Counted from the first letter of the stretch, positions 13,171 to 25,545 are shown. The stretch: 64,000 nucleotides of DNA from Ischnura elegans (GCF_921293095.1 NC_060259.1:48651812-48715811); one strand, 5' to 3'. Notes: generated by a model from the letters alone, not told the origin. Numbers and translations: made by a program.

Positions 13171-15100
13171 TAGCATAAGGGGTTTTGAGAAAAAACCAAA
13201 GTTCGCTATATTTAGTTAAGTAAGAGCAGTGTGATCAGCAGCGATCTTCGTACGCCAAGTCTTAAACCAAATGCATCCATGATAGACCTGGGCTATTATG
13301 GCAACGTAACAGCATTTCGTTCTTGGGGTCTGGGAATATTTATGTCATGATGCACGAATAAAAAAAACATCGCAATGTTGGCCAGATTTAGGCTTGTTGA
13401 AGTCTTTTGCTTTTCCATAATGTATGTAATTGTTGAAGATTTATGCACGCTCCTGACTTTTACCGTTCAAAATTTGCATGCAGTGGAATTAAGTAGTTCG
13501 TGAAAGAGGCTAGGAAATACAAGTTTTTTGTCCATAAAATACCAGGGAGCTCAGGAATCTTGTATCCATACAGAGCAAAAGATTATTTTTTTTTCGATGT
13601 AGGAAGACAATTTCTGAGGGGATAAGATTTTTCGCATCTCATTTTGCTCAAAATTAAAGCATAATAATGAAGTAGAACGTATTGTTGTGGTAAACACTAT
13701 GAATGGGTTTCCGGTGTAGAAAGTAATAGTGCAAAAAGAAATCTAGAATAATGATATATTGTATTCAAACATATTCTAAAGATCGTCTTTTTGTATAAGA
13801 TCCTTTTGAGAGATTTAGATGGTGGACGTCTGATGAGTACCAAGAGAAATTTCACTAGAAGTTATTTCAGCGCAATAAAATTCCCGTTCAGCCTTATTGT
13901 TGGAGAAACATCGAATTCGTATGCGTTTCGGAATATTTACAATGTCAGGAAATTGTTACTTGAAAAAATACACAGAGAATTCTCCGATAGTAGAATAGCT
14001 TCTTACGCATGAGATTTGGGATGATATTGAGTCCATTGAAATATCTTCCTTTGTCATCCTTCTCAACCTTTTCCGTCCATTTTCTCGGAATTGTACCCGC
14101 ATAGGACCACGTATAGGGCCATTTTGCATGGAGCGATTGGGTCAGCGGATGCATCAGGTATTAACTAATGTATCAAGATGAGATGGAAAGACCCAGAAAC
14201 ATCTTTTTTGCCGGAAAAATATGATTTTTCCGAAAAAGGCCTAAAGGTCTTTTTCAATAGTTCTAAACTTTTTTTGATTAAATTGTTGAGGATTTATAAT
14301 AAAAAGCATAAAGGTCCCACTGCAACAAAAGTCGAAAGACTCCCATTCCGCTCTCTACCCATGAGTTTTGTATTACTCTGCCATGTACTTATTTGGAAGC
14401 TGTTAACCACTCATCTGGGTATGCCGTATATATATGCCACGCCGACTTAATGTTCATTTGCAATGGATATGCTGTGATATTCCGTCACAGACCTACTGCA
14501 ACTCGTAGATGGCTCCATTGAGATCACTTTCTGCCCGGTAGATGATACTTCAGACATTTTTTTATGTACTTATACGTCTCGTAGCGTACCCCTGTCACTG
14601 AATTGCGGGTTGCATTCTAATATCCCCTTGACGTATTTTTATACCTTTATTTTCTCCGATTTTCATACAAATGTATCTATTATTTTCACTCTCCTGCATG
14701 TATTTTATTGAAGTCATTGCTATTTGCAAACGCTCCTTGCCACTTCGGTCATAATTCTTGGCAAGGGAAATTGTATTCTATCTCGATGGCTTGAGCCACA
14801 AGAAAGACTCCTTTTATTGCGTACTCTCCTGTACTTAGCAGCGTGTTTTTTTTTCGAAAGGAATTATTGTTTCTCTACCCTTGTAATCCTTTGCAGATGG
14901 TGGTCTGCTCAGTTATTTTTTGTGAGCAGGGTAACTAATTTGGATATCTTTAGCTACCTAAGTTGTCCTCGGTTTATCTTTGAGCATTGGAGTGGAAGGT
15001 TTTTTCCCGGTTTTGGGGATTTATAGCGTGAATGACAAGTGAATTTTTTATAAATGTTTTTAAGTGCTCTCGCTTTTGGATTAGGAATAATGTCTATCAT
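13171..15100. other. No supported gene
   Basis: AT-rich sequence. Several frames of 70-100 codons (13791-14012, 14178-14450, 14724-15026) have no recognisable domain or splice context. The last part could include the 5' side of the piggyBac remnant, but I found no convincing terminal inverted repeat. Confidence 0.5.
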
Positions 15101-15102
15101 GT

Positions 15103-16849
15103 TTGCTCACGCTCTCTAATATGGTTTCATCGAGTAAAATAAAACGATCTGAACCTAGTCCAGAAGAAATGCCTCACATTTCAGAAAAGAGCGAAGATGA
15201 AAGTGCGTCTGAGTATCTGGATGACGAATACGTCAACACTGATGTAAGTGATAGCGAGAGTGATGAAGACGACGACCTTCTGGAGGAGAAGGTTACCTAC
15301 CAATCACCCTTGGTATCCTTATGTTTGGAGTGCACGATAGGAAGTGCGAGAGAAGTTCAGTTTCTCAACTAAATCTGGATTGAATATGGATGTTGAGGTT
15401 GGGGATGGCATCCTAAAATGCGATGAATTATTTGTGGATGAGAATCTGTACACCATGATAATGGAGCAGACAAATATTTATGCTCAGCAAGCCCTTGAGG
15501 CAAATGTTAACTTGAAGGCGCGATCTAGGGAACGGAGTTCGGTTGAGACAACTGCAATGAAATAAGAGTGTTGCTAGGAGTTTTAATCATTCAGAGTATT
15601 GTACTGAAACCCGATTATGCGATGTATTTTAGTAAAAGAGAAAGCATAGCTAGTCCCTTTTTTCTAACTTTTTTTAGTGGAAAAAGCCCTCCTTCTCCTG
15701 AAACTTTTAGATTTTGTGGATAACAAAACTTTCAATGCTGACGTCAGCAATAGAATTTTTTTCAATTGAGCCAGTGCTTCAGTATTTGAAAAATAAATTT
15801 TCATCTATTTACTCGCCCAATCAGTCTATTGTTGTTGATGAATCCTTTCTGATGTGAAAGGGTATGCTCTCTTGGAAGCAGTACATTCCATCAAAGCGGA
15901 GTAAATTTGCTATGAAATTTTTGGTGCTATGCGAAAGTGAGTCGGGCTACACATGGAATTTTTTTATTTATACGGGAAAGGACACAATGCATTCCGACAA
16001 ATATAAAGGAGAAAATGTCACTTCCAGGATCGTACATGATTTAGCAGATTATTTTCTAGGTAAGGGGAACACTATATATTTAGACAATTGGTACACTAGC
16101 CCTAGACTAGTGGACAAGTTATTCGAGAATAGAACGGATGTGGTTGGGACGATGCTGTCAAATAGGAAGGAATTTCCTAAATCTCTAAAATTTGCCAAGT
16201 TGAGGAAAGGAGAAATCGTGGGAAACAGATGGTGATGAAGTGGAAGGATAAAAGAGATGTAAGTATGAGAGAGAGAAGAGTGATAGTGGTGAACACTTTT
16301 CATGGAACTGAAACGGGCTAAACGGAAAAATGGGGGAAAAAGTGGTGAAACCAACTATGGTACAAAATTACAATAAAAATATGAGTGGGTTGGGTGGTGT
16401 TGATAGAAGCGATGGACTCATGAACATATACAAAAGTGGCAGAAATCGACCAAAAAATACTATCAAAAAATATTTCGGCACTTGATGGACACGGCAACGC
16501 TGAATGCTCACGAGATTTATGTGATTACGTAATTATGTGAAAAAGGGCGAGGGGAAATAGAGTCGAAAAGATTTTCTAATCTCTCTTGCTGTAATACTGA
16601 TTTCAAAGTATGGAGTCGATGCCCAAGTACTCCATGGAAGGCCATCTAAATCCCCTAAGCCTTCCCACCTTACCGAGAGACATTTTCCTGATACTGCCCC
16701 CAGCAACCAAAAAGTTCCCCACAAAAAGATGTGTTGAGTGCTTCGAAGAGGGGAAAAGGAAGGAAACAAAGTATTGGTGGGCCGATTGTTCTGTTGGTCT
16801 GTGTCCTGCTCCATGCTTCAGATTTTATCACGTTCAAAATGATTTCTGA
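15103..16849 (+). pseudogene. Decayed piggyBac-family transposase
   Basis: Five pieces in different frames read in order as a piggyBac (DDE_Tnp_1_7) protein. They are: an acidic N-terminus (15121-15290); the segment with the motif DELFVDENLY...TNIYAQQ (15344-15530); a segment with IRVLLGVLI and KPDYAMYFSKR (15560-15660); the catalytic core; and a cysteine-rich C-terminus (RCVECFEEGKRKET...CSVGLCPAPC...YH, to 16848). Candidate catalytic aspartates are in VVDES (15837-15839), DNWYTS (16083-16085) and GGVD (16402-16404). A TGA at 15855-15857 stands where the family has Trp, and frames change near 15340, 16225 and 16660. It is inactive. I could not identify TTAA-flanked ends. Confidence 0.9.
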
Positions 16850-16859
16850 AAATACACAT

Positions 16860-19119
16860 TAATTGATTTTTAAATAAATGTTCTTTTGTGAGATAGGTGC
16901 ACTAGAATAATAGATGGACATCATTTTAAAATAATGCTTATGATTTACCATACCATTTATTTATAATTTCATATCTCTTCTTGTTTGCTTAAAAAAATTT
17001 CATTTTTTTGTAGTTTTTATTTGATGGTAAAATGAAAAGTGTTTTTAGTATAAATTAACTATTTTAATCATTGTTGAAAATTTTGTTTTATCATTGAAGA
17101 GGAAAGATTTAAAAATTTATTTTTGTAATGTGCGGTTGCCTATTTTGCCCCTTGATTTGAAAAAATTTTTATACATAATGCATAAAAATGAAATATTGGT
17201 GCATAATCTTCCTACAGCAAAAATTGAAATCGGGCTCAGTGCTAAATCAAATACCCAACACGGGTTGGACATGGAAAAATTAAATACCCAGATGAAGTAA
17301 TGCTAGCACTGGAGGTTTACATAAAAAATTCTGAACAACAAAACATCATAACTGAAAGAATAGGTAAAATATTTAGCAAGACGATATGGAAGTAAGAAAA
17401 ACTGTTTTATAGACAATTATCCTCAATTCATCATCAGTATCATTTTCAGCATAATATCAAAGTCTTCAATTTTGCATTCGCGCATTTATCAAGTACTTCA
17501 CTTAGTAGCAAAAAGACTAAGATGAGTAGTAATAATAATGACTCCAGTTAAATATCTATTCTTATAAATATCTATATCATTATTCAGGCTTTAGAACATG
17601 AAATACCCCTAATTATGGCATCCATAATTCATCGCGTATTACAATATTTTCATTCGAATGCAGTAGAAAATTTATTTGCATATGTGTTCATAATCGTGGT
17701 CAAAGGCGAGAATCTTAATCATACGCCACATAAGTGGCAAAAAACACCAAAGCAATGTCAACGGGTTCTCAGTGGTTCCGTATATCATCAGAAATATATT
17801 TTTTCATTATATCGTCACATATTTACGCATATATTTACATACGTCAGTCATTGAACACGTATAAATACGTTATATCTGGTCAAGAAAAGTGCGGAGTCGT
17901 CAGTACCTGAAGTGCAGAAACACTTACGAAAATAACTCCTGCTTTGCAAATTCTATATGTAAATTATGCCCTCATGAATACAAAAAAAAGAAAGTGAAAC
18001 TATTGCTTTCAGAATTAAGAGAGAATTTTCCTCGAAAGTATAAAACACTTTTTATGCGAAATTTAATTTAAAAATTTCTGCTGTGAGAGTTCATTGTACT
18101 TTCTGTTATTTAATACTTTACCACTTGATAAGATTTCGGAGGCTGAGTTTTTATTTAAAATAAGCAATTTTGTGTCTTGCCGGTTATTTGCATTAAAGGG
18201 TGACCTAATCAGCATTTCGACCGAGTGAAGTTTTTGTGGAAGACGCATTACACCGGAAGGCGTTCAGGTGTTGAGATAGATTTGCCAAAATTGTGCATAT
18301 GATTGAGCATCCTCTTTCCAATTTGAATTAACATAGACGATGGAGACACTGGGTATTATGACACCTTTTAGTCATAGTGGGAGAGGATAGCTGAGACTTC
18401 TAACGTCAACTTATATTGCATATAAATAAAATATTTTGATCATGAAGAGGGACATGACAGCAAAGAGAATGCAGAATATTTAAAGCCTCTTTACTAAACT
18501 TTAAATTATAAAAGAGGTTACTAATTTTAACACTACAGTTTACACGGGAAAAGTCTTTTTTACTTGCCGGCTTGTTAAAAGAATATCTAATAAGTCTCAG
18601 TATATATTTACATGCCTACAGCATCGAGAGAAAACCGTCCGAAACAGCAAAAATCATTAGCTGTATTATAAGATATTACTAATTGATCTTCTCGCCATAA
18701 TTCCATGTAATCTGGACGGCATTTCTCACACCAACGGCATGCTCAAAGTATACGCCGCTTGGTAAGAGAAACCACGCCTTATGCAGCCCCAAGAAATGGT
18801 GGCTCTGTAGAATCTAGTACTTCCTAATGACGTCAAGAACGTAGTTTGCAAAACACCTGACAGGGAAACGAAAGAATAATAAAATGTGAAAAACTTTAAA
18901 ATTCTACATAAATTTCAGGTCGTACTGCCTAGGTTTTTACGTGCTTTGAAAGCATCAACTTTGAGTGGAATCATAAAGTTTTTTTTCCATTCCATTGTCT
19001 CAAGTCGATTCCATGAAGTCACGCCCGATACAACGAATTATATATGAAAGGATATTATTTGAATTAAATGCGATAAACTTTGAGCCAAATTTAAAACATC
19101 TAATGGATACGTATATATT
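16860..19119. other. No supported gene
   Basis: AT-rich sequence with only short open frames (17094-17300, 17615-17854, 17889-18071) lacking recognisable domains. Part may be the 3' flank of the piggyBac remnant. Confidence 0.5.
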
Positions 19120-19488
19120 ACGGTATCGTTTAATATGCCATTACTCGGAATTATGATGCCGTCCAGTAAAGAAATCATGAATTTATATAGCTTCACAATC
19201 CAAAACAATAGACAGTCAGTACAATAGACGAGTTATTCTCAGTAGCCGTGACATACGGACGTAAGAAATGATTTATCTTGGCAGTAATTCAGCAGCTAAT
19301 GCTAATGCTCACAGCCATAACTTGCGAGCACAGCATATTTTCGGAGAGAGAACAAATTAGACATAGCTACGCATTCCTCAGAAAAAAATCATACCATCGC
19401 CGCTGAGCCATCGTCATCTGATTAGACAAAGGAATTGCGAGGCTAGCATCTTTGACGGGTGGTCCATGTGGCCTTTTGAAGAAATGAT

Positions 19489-19551
19489 AAGTCACACATT
19501 TTGCGTTACTTCCAAATTCCTTCTTCACAGCTCATTGTCGGAGATACAAAT
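19489..19551 (+). promoter_or_regulatory. Conserved proximal promoter element, gene A
   Basis: About 60 bp, from AAGTCACACATTT through CTCATTG(T/A)CGGAGATAC, nearly identical to 45308-45366 upstream of gene B. It ends about 70-75 bp before the predicted start site. Flanking sequence is much less similar, which suggests a retained transcription-factor binding region. Confidence 0.55.
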
Positions 19552-19621
19552 TAGGGAGGGGGTAGGAGGGAGGCAACCACGAATCGGAGGTCGCGCATAG
19601 GGTACGCATGCATAGCGCGCA

Positions 19622-19655
19622 GTAGTTGGTGCCGTGACTTCATAGGAAGCAGATC
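19622..19655 (+). promoter_or_regulatory. TATA-less core promoter (Inr + DPE), gene A
   Basis: An initiator-like GTAGTT places +1 at A19624. The pentamer AGATC, a full match to the arthropod DPE consensus RGWYV, lies at +28 to +32 (19651-19655). Paralogue B has the same pentamer at exactly the same spacing. No TATA box is seen at -30. Confidence 0.55.
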
Positions 19656-19734
19656 TGCACGGTGTACAACAGGTAGTTAACCTCGTACTCCTCGCGAGTG
19701 AAATTAATAAGCGTTTCCATCGACCGTTTCCTAA
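19624..19734 (+). other. Predicted non-coding first exon, gene A
   Basis: It runs from the predicted start site to a strong donor, TAA|GTAAGT, at 19734/19735; gene B has the same donor at 45549/45550. An acceptor follows at 19835 (TTTTCTTAAG), with an alternative CAG at 19854. The leader intron would be about 100 bp. Inferred from paralogue conservation only. Confidence 0.45.
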
Positions 19735-19891
19735 GTAAGTACACACAAAGCTATGTGCTTAATTACTTTTCAGCGGTAATTTATCAAAATTGTTAATTTT
19801 TTACTCATTAAAACTTTTCCTTTTGTTTTCTTAAGGTTTCGTTTTCTTAAACAGCTGCGCGAACCGCCATTGGAAAGGGAATTACCCAACG

Positions 19892-20209
19892 ATGAATTTT
19901 CACCTTCTCCTTTTCGCCATTGCGGTGTCTTACTTGATTGTTAACATGGGCTATGATGAGAATTATCCCCCTCCGTTGGATAAATTGGTGAGTGCCACCG
20001 AGATAAACGATCACAACGCACTAGACGTTGTGAAGGAGCAGGGAATCGGTGGTGGCGAGAATAGCGTGGGAGGAGCGGAAGTTATGGAGATCACGACGGG
20101 CGACATAATACAAGACGCCGGATTAGACCACATTTCTCCCGGTGCAAGAGGCAGTGCAAGCACATCCATCGCCTCAACGCCACTTTCCCAAGAGGGTGAC
20201 CACGAGAAG
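19892..20209 (+). CDS. Gene A, coding exon 1 (signal peptide + QGIGGGE domain)
   Basis: 106 codons from ATG to the donor GAGAAG|GTATGC at 20209/20210, ending on a codon boundary. Residues 1-20 are a hydrophobic signal peptide. The mature part is acidic, with a conserved stretch at about 48-62 (KEQGIGGGE then VGGAE) shared with gene B. The rest is rich in Ser, Thr, Gly and Asp. There are no cysteines in the mature part and I recognise no Pfam-like domain. The start is chosen because both paralogues keep the same context (ACCCAACGATGAA) and a signal peptide follows. With exons 2 and 3 the product is about 206 residues, likely a small membrane or secreted protein of unknown function. The minus-strand 198-codon frame overlapping this exon is a shadow. 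Confidence 0.7.
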
Positions 20210-20400
20210 GTATGCTCAGTGAAAATATAGATTCTATTGAGAGTGATTACCAGTTTAATTTCTAAACACAAGGATTTACGTATGTGATTTACGTGTGTGA
20301 TTTGTGTGTGTATATCCTCGGTCTTGATGAAGGGTGTATTAATCAGTTTTTCCATGCAGGTCTGGCAATACTGATGTATAAAACTACAAATGATTCGTAA

Positions 20401-20898
20401 TACTGAGGTAGCCATGAATTGTTTTCGGTAGGTCCTAAACCGGGGGACATTTTTGAAAATAAGGACACTCAGACGAGAGTTTTTACTAATTTTAACACAT
20501 TTCATAATCGAAAAAACTTCATTTTTCAATTCGTGATAAAATAGCACAAATGGCAATTTCCACACTTTTATTGCAAAAAAACCCAACAACCGACCACGTT
20601 TCAACACACTGAGTCATTTTCAACCTTCACGTACTAAAAATGACACAATGTGCTAAAACTGTGGTCGGTTGTTGAGTTTTGTGTTAAAAGTGTGGAAATG
20701 ACCATTTGCGTAATTTTATCATGGATGTATCGGAATTCCACAAAATCGAGGCTGAAACGATTTGATAGGTTAATTTGTCAAATAAATCTATTGTAAATTC
20801 ATGAATTTTCAATTTTTTTCTTTTACGAAGGAAAGTAATTGTGTTTATATATTCCGGGGCGGGGGTCCGGACCCCCGATAACCCTCGCTACGCCACTG
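20401..20898. mobile_element. hAT-like MITE in gene A intron 1
   Basis: The right end, GCTACGCCACTG, is typical of hAT-like non-autonomous elements; the left end, CTGAGGTAGCC, is a diverged inverted match. It is flanked by ATTCGTAA (20393-20400) and CTTCGTGA (20899-20906), an imperfect 8-bp target duplication (6 of 8). Gene B has an uninterrupted counterpart near 46193-46225, so the insertion followed the duplication. It contains the hairpin at 20535-20720. Confidence 0.6.
20535..20720. repeat. Long imperfect hairpin, about 85-nt arms
   Basis: The left arm (20535-20620) and right arm (about 20640-20720) are complementary over most of their length, including AACAACCGACCAC near 20583 and its complement near 20672. 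The spacer is about 20 nt. It is nested in the MITE and not coding. Confidence 0.8.
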
Positions 20899-21904
20899 CT
20901 TCGTGAGATTGGGTTGATTCAATCCAGGCAAAGTCACTGCTACCCATAGAAAAAATCCAATTGCGATATGACTTCCAGAATTACTTCACTACTAAAAATG
21001 TAAATAATTTCCTGGCTTGTACTTATAGCAAAATATTTAAATGTAAATTTTTTTCCTGTCGATTATTAGCTAATCATAAATTAGGTCAGTGCTAAGTTCA
21101 GAATTTAGTATTTGCTTGTTGATGGATTTCACGTTGGCTATCAAGCACAGCGGAATATTTCTCCGCGTGAGCTATTTTTAAAATAATTTAGAAAACGTGC
21201 ATGCAATTAAAAATAAGGATAGTTTTGGCAGCAATCAGGTTAAAAACATGGTTGCATGAAATATGGGGAAGAGTGCTCTAAGCTTGTGATTCTCCTGATT
21301 TTGGCTCTGTAAACATTGCTTGGAAATTTATTAACGTTAACTCAATATAGGTTACTTAACAGGAATTGAATTTTTTTTTTAATGTGGAAAAATAACTAGG
21401 AATTTTGTATTCCTTTCTAAGACATCCTACAATTCGTTTTACAATTTACAGGAGTATTCATACTCGAAGTTCCATTCATACGGCATAGATATCACCGTTA
21501 ATGAAAGAACTTTTTTTGAATTGGGAAATAATGGTTGAAAGCCATTGCTAGTCTAGAGGATTATCAGACTAATATATTTACTACTTATAATTTTTTGTGA
21601 AAATATTTAAACTACATGCAGCGTTTTGCAACCTTTTTTAAGTATAAATATAGCAGGTAATCCTTAGCTCAGTTTAAAGACACATCAAGTGTATCATATG
21701 TCTTAAAGTGCTTTCTAATGTACGTCTTAGTGCTAAAAGACAGTGTGTAAAACGGAGGATGGGGTTTGGGTGTCGAAAAGTGAGGATATCGTAGGTTAAA
21801 AAGTTTTGTTTTCTTTTAAATTGACACTGTTGTTTTATAATGCAGAAGTCCCAAGATGCAGATTATCCAAGAAATCAAATAAATTTATATCTATTGGCTT
21901 TTAG

Positions 21905-22123
21905 GATATGAATGACGAGCAGAAAATGGATAAACCCAGCAGCAATCGCAAAGGTGGAGCCAATGAAGGCAAATCTGATCCCGGCAGCATGGGCAATCGC
22001 AACGAGGAAGTCACTACATCCGACCTGGGCAGCGACCACTCGAATGAGAAGACGAAGGACACCCAACTGTCCCGCAACGCAGACCAAGGACCAAAGCCAG
22101 CCAAAAAGACCGCGCGACAAACG
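21905..22123 (+). CDS. Gene A, coding exon 2 (charged linker)
   Basis: Acceptor TTTTAG at 21899-21904, then 73 codons in phase 0 to donor ACG|GTAACC at 22123/22124. The product is very hydrophilic, rich in Lys, Asn, Asp, Ser and Gly, and begins DMNDEQKMDKPS; gene B begins DMNNEQTIEKPK. Composition suggests a disordered, possibly extracellular stalk between the signal-bearing exon and the membrane span. No known domain. Both splice sites are conserved in gene B at 48272-48499, which makes this exon credible despite its low complexity. Confidence 0.65.
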
Positions 22124-22185
22124 GTAACCTTGCGGAGATATTAATACTTCTCCTTACCCTCCTTTGGACACTAAAATCCTCCATG

Positions 22186-22432
22186 CAGTAGCGTGCCCCC
22201 ACTCCCACCCCTCTAGGCAAGGAGAAAATTGTGGACGTAAGCAGTCACATAGAAAATTGTGGAGAACTGACATGCCTGGAAATACATTCTACACCATTTT
22301 AGCATTTAAAATTTGGGTTTCACTCGCAATTCTGAGGGAAAACACCGCAGTAGGGAAAACATTAGAATGCTATAAAATTTTATGAGGCTTTGGGGAGGAT
22401 CTATTCCCTCATCCCTCACAGTTACGCCACTG
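22186..22432. mobile_element. hAT-like MITE in gene A intron 2
   Basis: 247 bp with termini CAGTAGCGTG...GTTACGCCACTG, flanked by CCTCCATG (22178-22185) and TCTCCACG (22433-22440), an imperfect 8-bp duplication. Gene B has the unoccupied sequence (AAAATCCTTCATTTTT near 48546). Internal sequence matches the MITE at 44880-45145 in the opposite orientation. Confidence 0.65.
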
Positions 22433-23639
22433 TCTCCACGTATTCTGCCCCCTCTCCTAAATGCAGCTGTTCAAGTACCTTATTACCACTTTTAAAGGTA
22501 ATCAAACAACAATTCAATGCTTGACTCCATCAGATAATTGGCAGTTTCATTAACCACCACATAGGCTAACAATTTAATGCCTCCTTTGAGTTTGCGTATA
22601 TATTATTACAATATCTCTCGGGAGTTACTGTCTCATTGTCACGTTTTCAATGAATTTCGGTATACGTCGAGTCAAAACATTTTCCATGCCTTGCATTCAT
22701 ATGTTGAAACTGATCATGTACAGATATTTTACTTCATGGTGGCAACTATGACGGCATTATACAGATGTTTTACTTTCATTGCTCATGAAGGTTTATTGAT
22801 ATTAATGCTTAGTTTAGTCATTATATATATTTAGCTGTATTCGATATTATAAGAGGTATACTATCTAGAATTGTACTATTTTTATTTATGGAGGACAAAG
22901 GAAATCTTTAAGCACTCATATGTTTAAATCTATTTGTCTAATCGATGATGAAATATTTATATTTGAGTGTAATTTCCACGAATCGCCATAGTTCTTAATT
23001 CCTCTAATTTATTAATTGAACTTAGTATTGTGTGTCATTTAATAGGTAATATTAGGGTATTTTTAATATTTTTTTCTGATTTTATTCATTTGGAGTGTAA
23101 AAGAATTATTTCTTAATTTGTACGCTTTAATTTGCTTTGGAAAACTAATCCACATACTCGTCAAACGTTTTGAAAATTTTTGCTGCAATTTTTCTCGAAT
23201 TTGCTAATTTTAAACTTAATAGGTCATAAGTAAGTTGCAAGAATAATTTTAAAATTAGACGGTGGTATATATTCCAGAACGACCTGAGCCAATGGTTTCA
23301 TGAAATGCATAGCGTAATCCTAACGGACTTGTGATCAAATTTCAGCAATACAGCATTCGTTCAAATAATCATATTATTCGTACATATATTACATTATCCT
23401 CGCTGTTCCATATGCCTTCAGAGATAGAATTGTCCTGTCAACAGTTGTAGTGGACTACCTATGAAATTACAAACAATTTCATATACTGTATCATAGGAGT
23501 TGTGCAATGGTACATAAGTAGTGATAAGTGAAAATCTCATTTGCGGTGAATGCGATGCACGAGAATAAATGTGACATAGCCGCGATTATTGAAATTCTAT
23601 GATATTTAAACAGCAAATTTCCTTTTTGATGAAAAAATT

Positions 23640-24425
23640 TTTAAATTAATGTTGAGCGCTGTTGAAATGCTTCGCCGTTGCTTATTGGCAGGGACTCAAA
23701 CTAGACGTGGGCACGGGCAAGCTACACCACCGCCACTGGCTAATTTTTGCACGCTTCCGCCGCGAACTCGAAGGCGCGAAACGGGCGAGTTCACCAACCT
23801 ACGCGACAGTTGCCGGAAGACAGAAACGCTTCTTTCTCTTTTAGTTTCTTCCTGGGATTGGTGTTCTTTCCGAGCTATGACCTCGAATACGGTTATTTAA
23901 ACATTACCAAATACCTTTGGTGAACTATATTTAACGATAATGACATTTTTTATTTTGCCTTTCTTTCATTTATATTTGACATTGAATCGGGTTTCTTCGT
24001 GGCGTCATCACGCAGAGATTGCGTCGTCATAAAAAGAATCCGCTCCTTGAAATTACGTAGTTAAATTTTACCCGATCCCCGCCGAATGTGCCTCCTCTGC
24101 AGGGCCGAAAGAGGGGCGGTAGCCGCCAAGAAAATAATTTCGTTGGCACCCGGGTCTGTCTCTAACTCCTAGATCGGAGAGCGCATCACCCTGTTCCTCT
24201 ACCACCCGACTTACGTTGTTGGCATTCACACAAGGCGGAGTTCGCTATCTTACGATTTTTGAATAGCGTTGCGGCGGATAGCGATGATGGCGAAATTTGG
24301 TGGAGCGAGTCAGCGACCAACTGCGATAGTGCCAACGCAGATACGGCACGGCTACGGTAGTATTGGGCGGCAGCGCGGGGCAGGAGGCCAGACCGCATCG
24401 CGTGAACCGGGATACTTAGTGATGG
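23640..24425. other. GC-richer insertion in gene A intron 2
   Basis: This stretch has clearly higher GC than its surroundings and no counterpart in gene B intron 2. The overlapping open frames (23649-23900, 23662-23844, 24186-24398) show no recognisable domain. It is probably an unclassified repeat insertion; I could not define its ends. Sequence just to its right (24420-24620) has several ATAATCGATTA-like repeats. Confidence 0.4.
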
Positions 24426-25380
24426 GGAAAAACTACGTAATCGATTAATGTTATCATATGATATAATTCAAGCATAATTGATTCAGGAAAAAAATCGGGT
24501 CTAAATAATCGATTACGCAGATAATCGGTGAATAATCGAATACTAAACAAGCACACAATTATGTACTGATTATTATCATAAGATTATGGACCGATTCATT
24601 GGTTAGCAAAATAATCGTTGCTGCCGACTTTTTTCTCCATTATCCTTAACATTGACGCGAGGTTTCTGAGGGTGAGAGGATCGGCATAGGATCATACTAT
24701 TCTGTACCGAACGCTTCCGATTACACAGGCCAGCAATGAAAAAACATTTTTACTGAAAATACCTTATTCTTGTGTTTTTTAGGTTGCTGAATCCAAATAT
24801 GATGGTTTTAAAGTTGTCTCACCCACCATTTATTCCCATTTTACAGTTTAAAGTATGTTCATATGATAAATAACATAGCTACACCATAACTTACTAACCA
24901 TTACCAAATTTAGAACTAAAATAATAATTTTAATATCATTATCATTCATCATGATATCAGAGGATTCATCGAAATAACTACTGAAATGTTAGAATTTAAA
25001 TTTAGCTGCCAATAATTTACTCATAGGATACAATCAATGAAAAATACTGATTATATTGTTGAAAAACAAACTTGGAAATTCAGGCATAAATATTCAAATC
25101 GCAATTAAATGTTTTTCAATAGAAGTTCTGACTTTTTACATGGTTAAGGGACTAGAAGGCAATGCATTCACATTATATCAACATATTAAAACCGATTTCT
25201 TCATCATGACCTCAGTTTATATAGTAATTAAATCTACTCTTAATACTTTGCATATGCGAGATACGGATAATGACTAATAAAAAGACAATTGTTTAGTGCT
25301 ATAAAGTGAAAGAAATTTCGATTTGCGGTGATTTCGCCAAATCCAGCTTTTTTGTGATTGAAATATTTTTTTCTTTTCAG

Positions 25381-25464
25381 ATTATAGAAACCTACATCGC
25401 TTTCCTTGCATTATTATACCTGGGGAACGTACCATTACTAGTGTTCTATCGGCTGTGGAACTAG
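25381..25464 (+). CDS. Gene A, coding exon 3 (membrane span, tail lost)
   Basis: Acceptor TTCTTTTCAG ends at 25380. The exon reads 27 codons in phase 0 to TAG at 25462-25464. It encodes a hydrophobic segment (YIAFLALLYLGN followed by VPLLVFYRLWN) that matches the first half of gene B's membrane span. Relative to B there is a 14-nt net insertion after the shared GGG codon (25423-25425), which shifts the frame and ends the protein before the basic tail. The result is either a tail-less membrane protein or a decaying gene. Confidence 0.6.
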   Translation: MIETYIAFLALLYLGNVPLLVFYRLWN

Positions 25465-25545
25465 AAGCAAGGTTTATGAAGAAAAATTGGAGATGCTGCT
25501 AAAGGAAAAACACGAGATCCACGATGGTCTTCAAGGGTGAATGAA
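25465..25545 (+). pseudogene. Relic of the basic cytoplasmic tail, gene A
   Basis: In the frame used by gene B this still reads as a recognisable relic (FMKKNWRCC, then a TAA stop, then RKNTRS). It is out of frame with exon 3 and also holds its own in-frame stop, so the tail is lost twice over. Gene B keeps it intact at 50790-50882. Confidence 0.7.

Noticed and set aside
20011..20607. 198-codon minus-strand frame
   Set aside because: It is antisense to gene A exon 1 and runs into a hairpin-bearing MITE; gene B has no matching antisense frame of that length.
23640..24425. CpG-island promoter inside gene A intron 2
   Set aside because: GC is raised but the segment is absent from gene B and has no Inr, TATA or DPE arrangement that I can point to; an inserted repeat is simpler.
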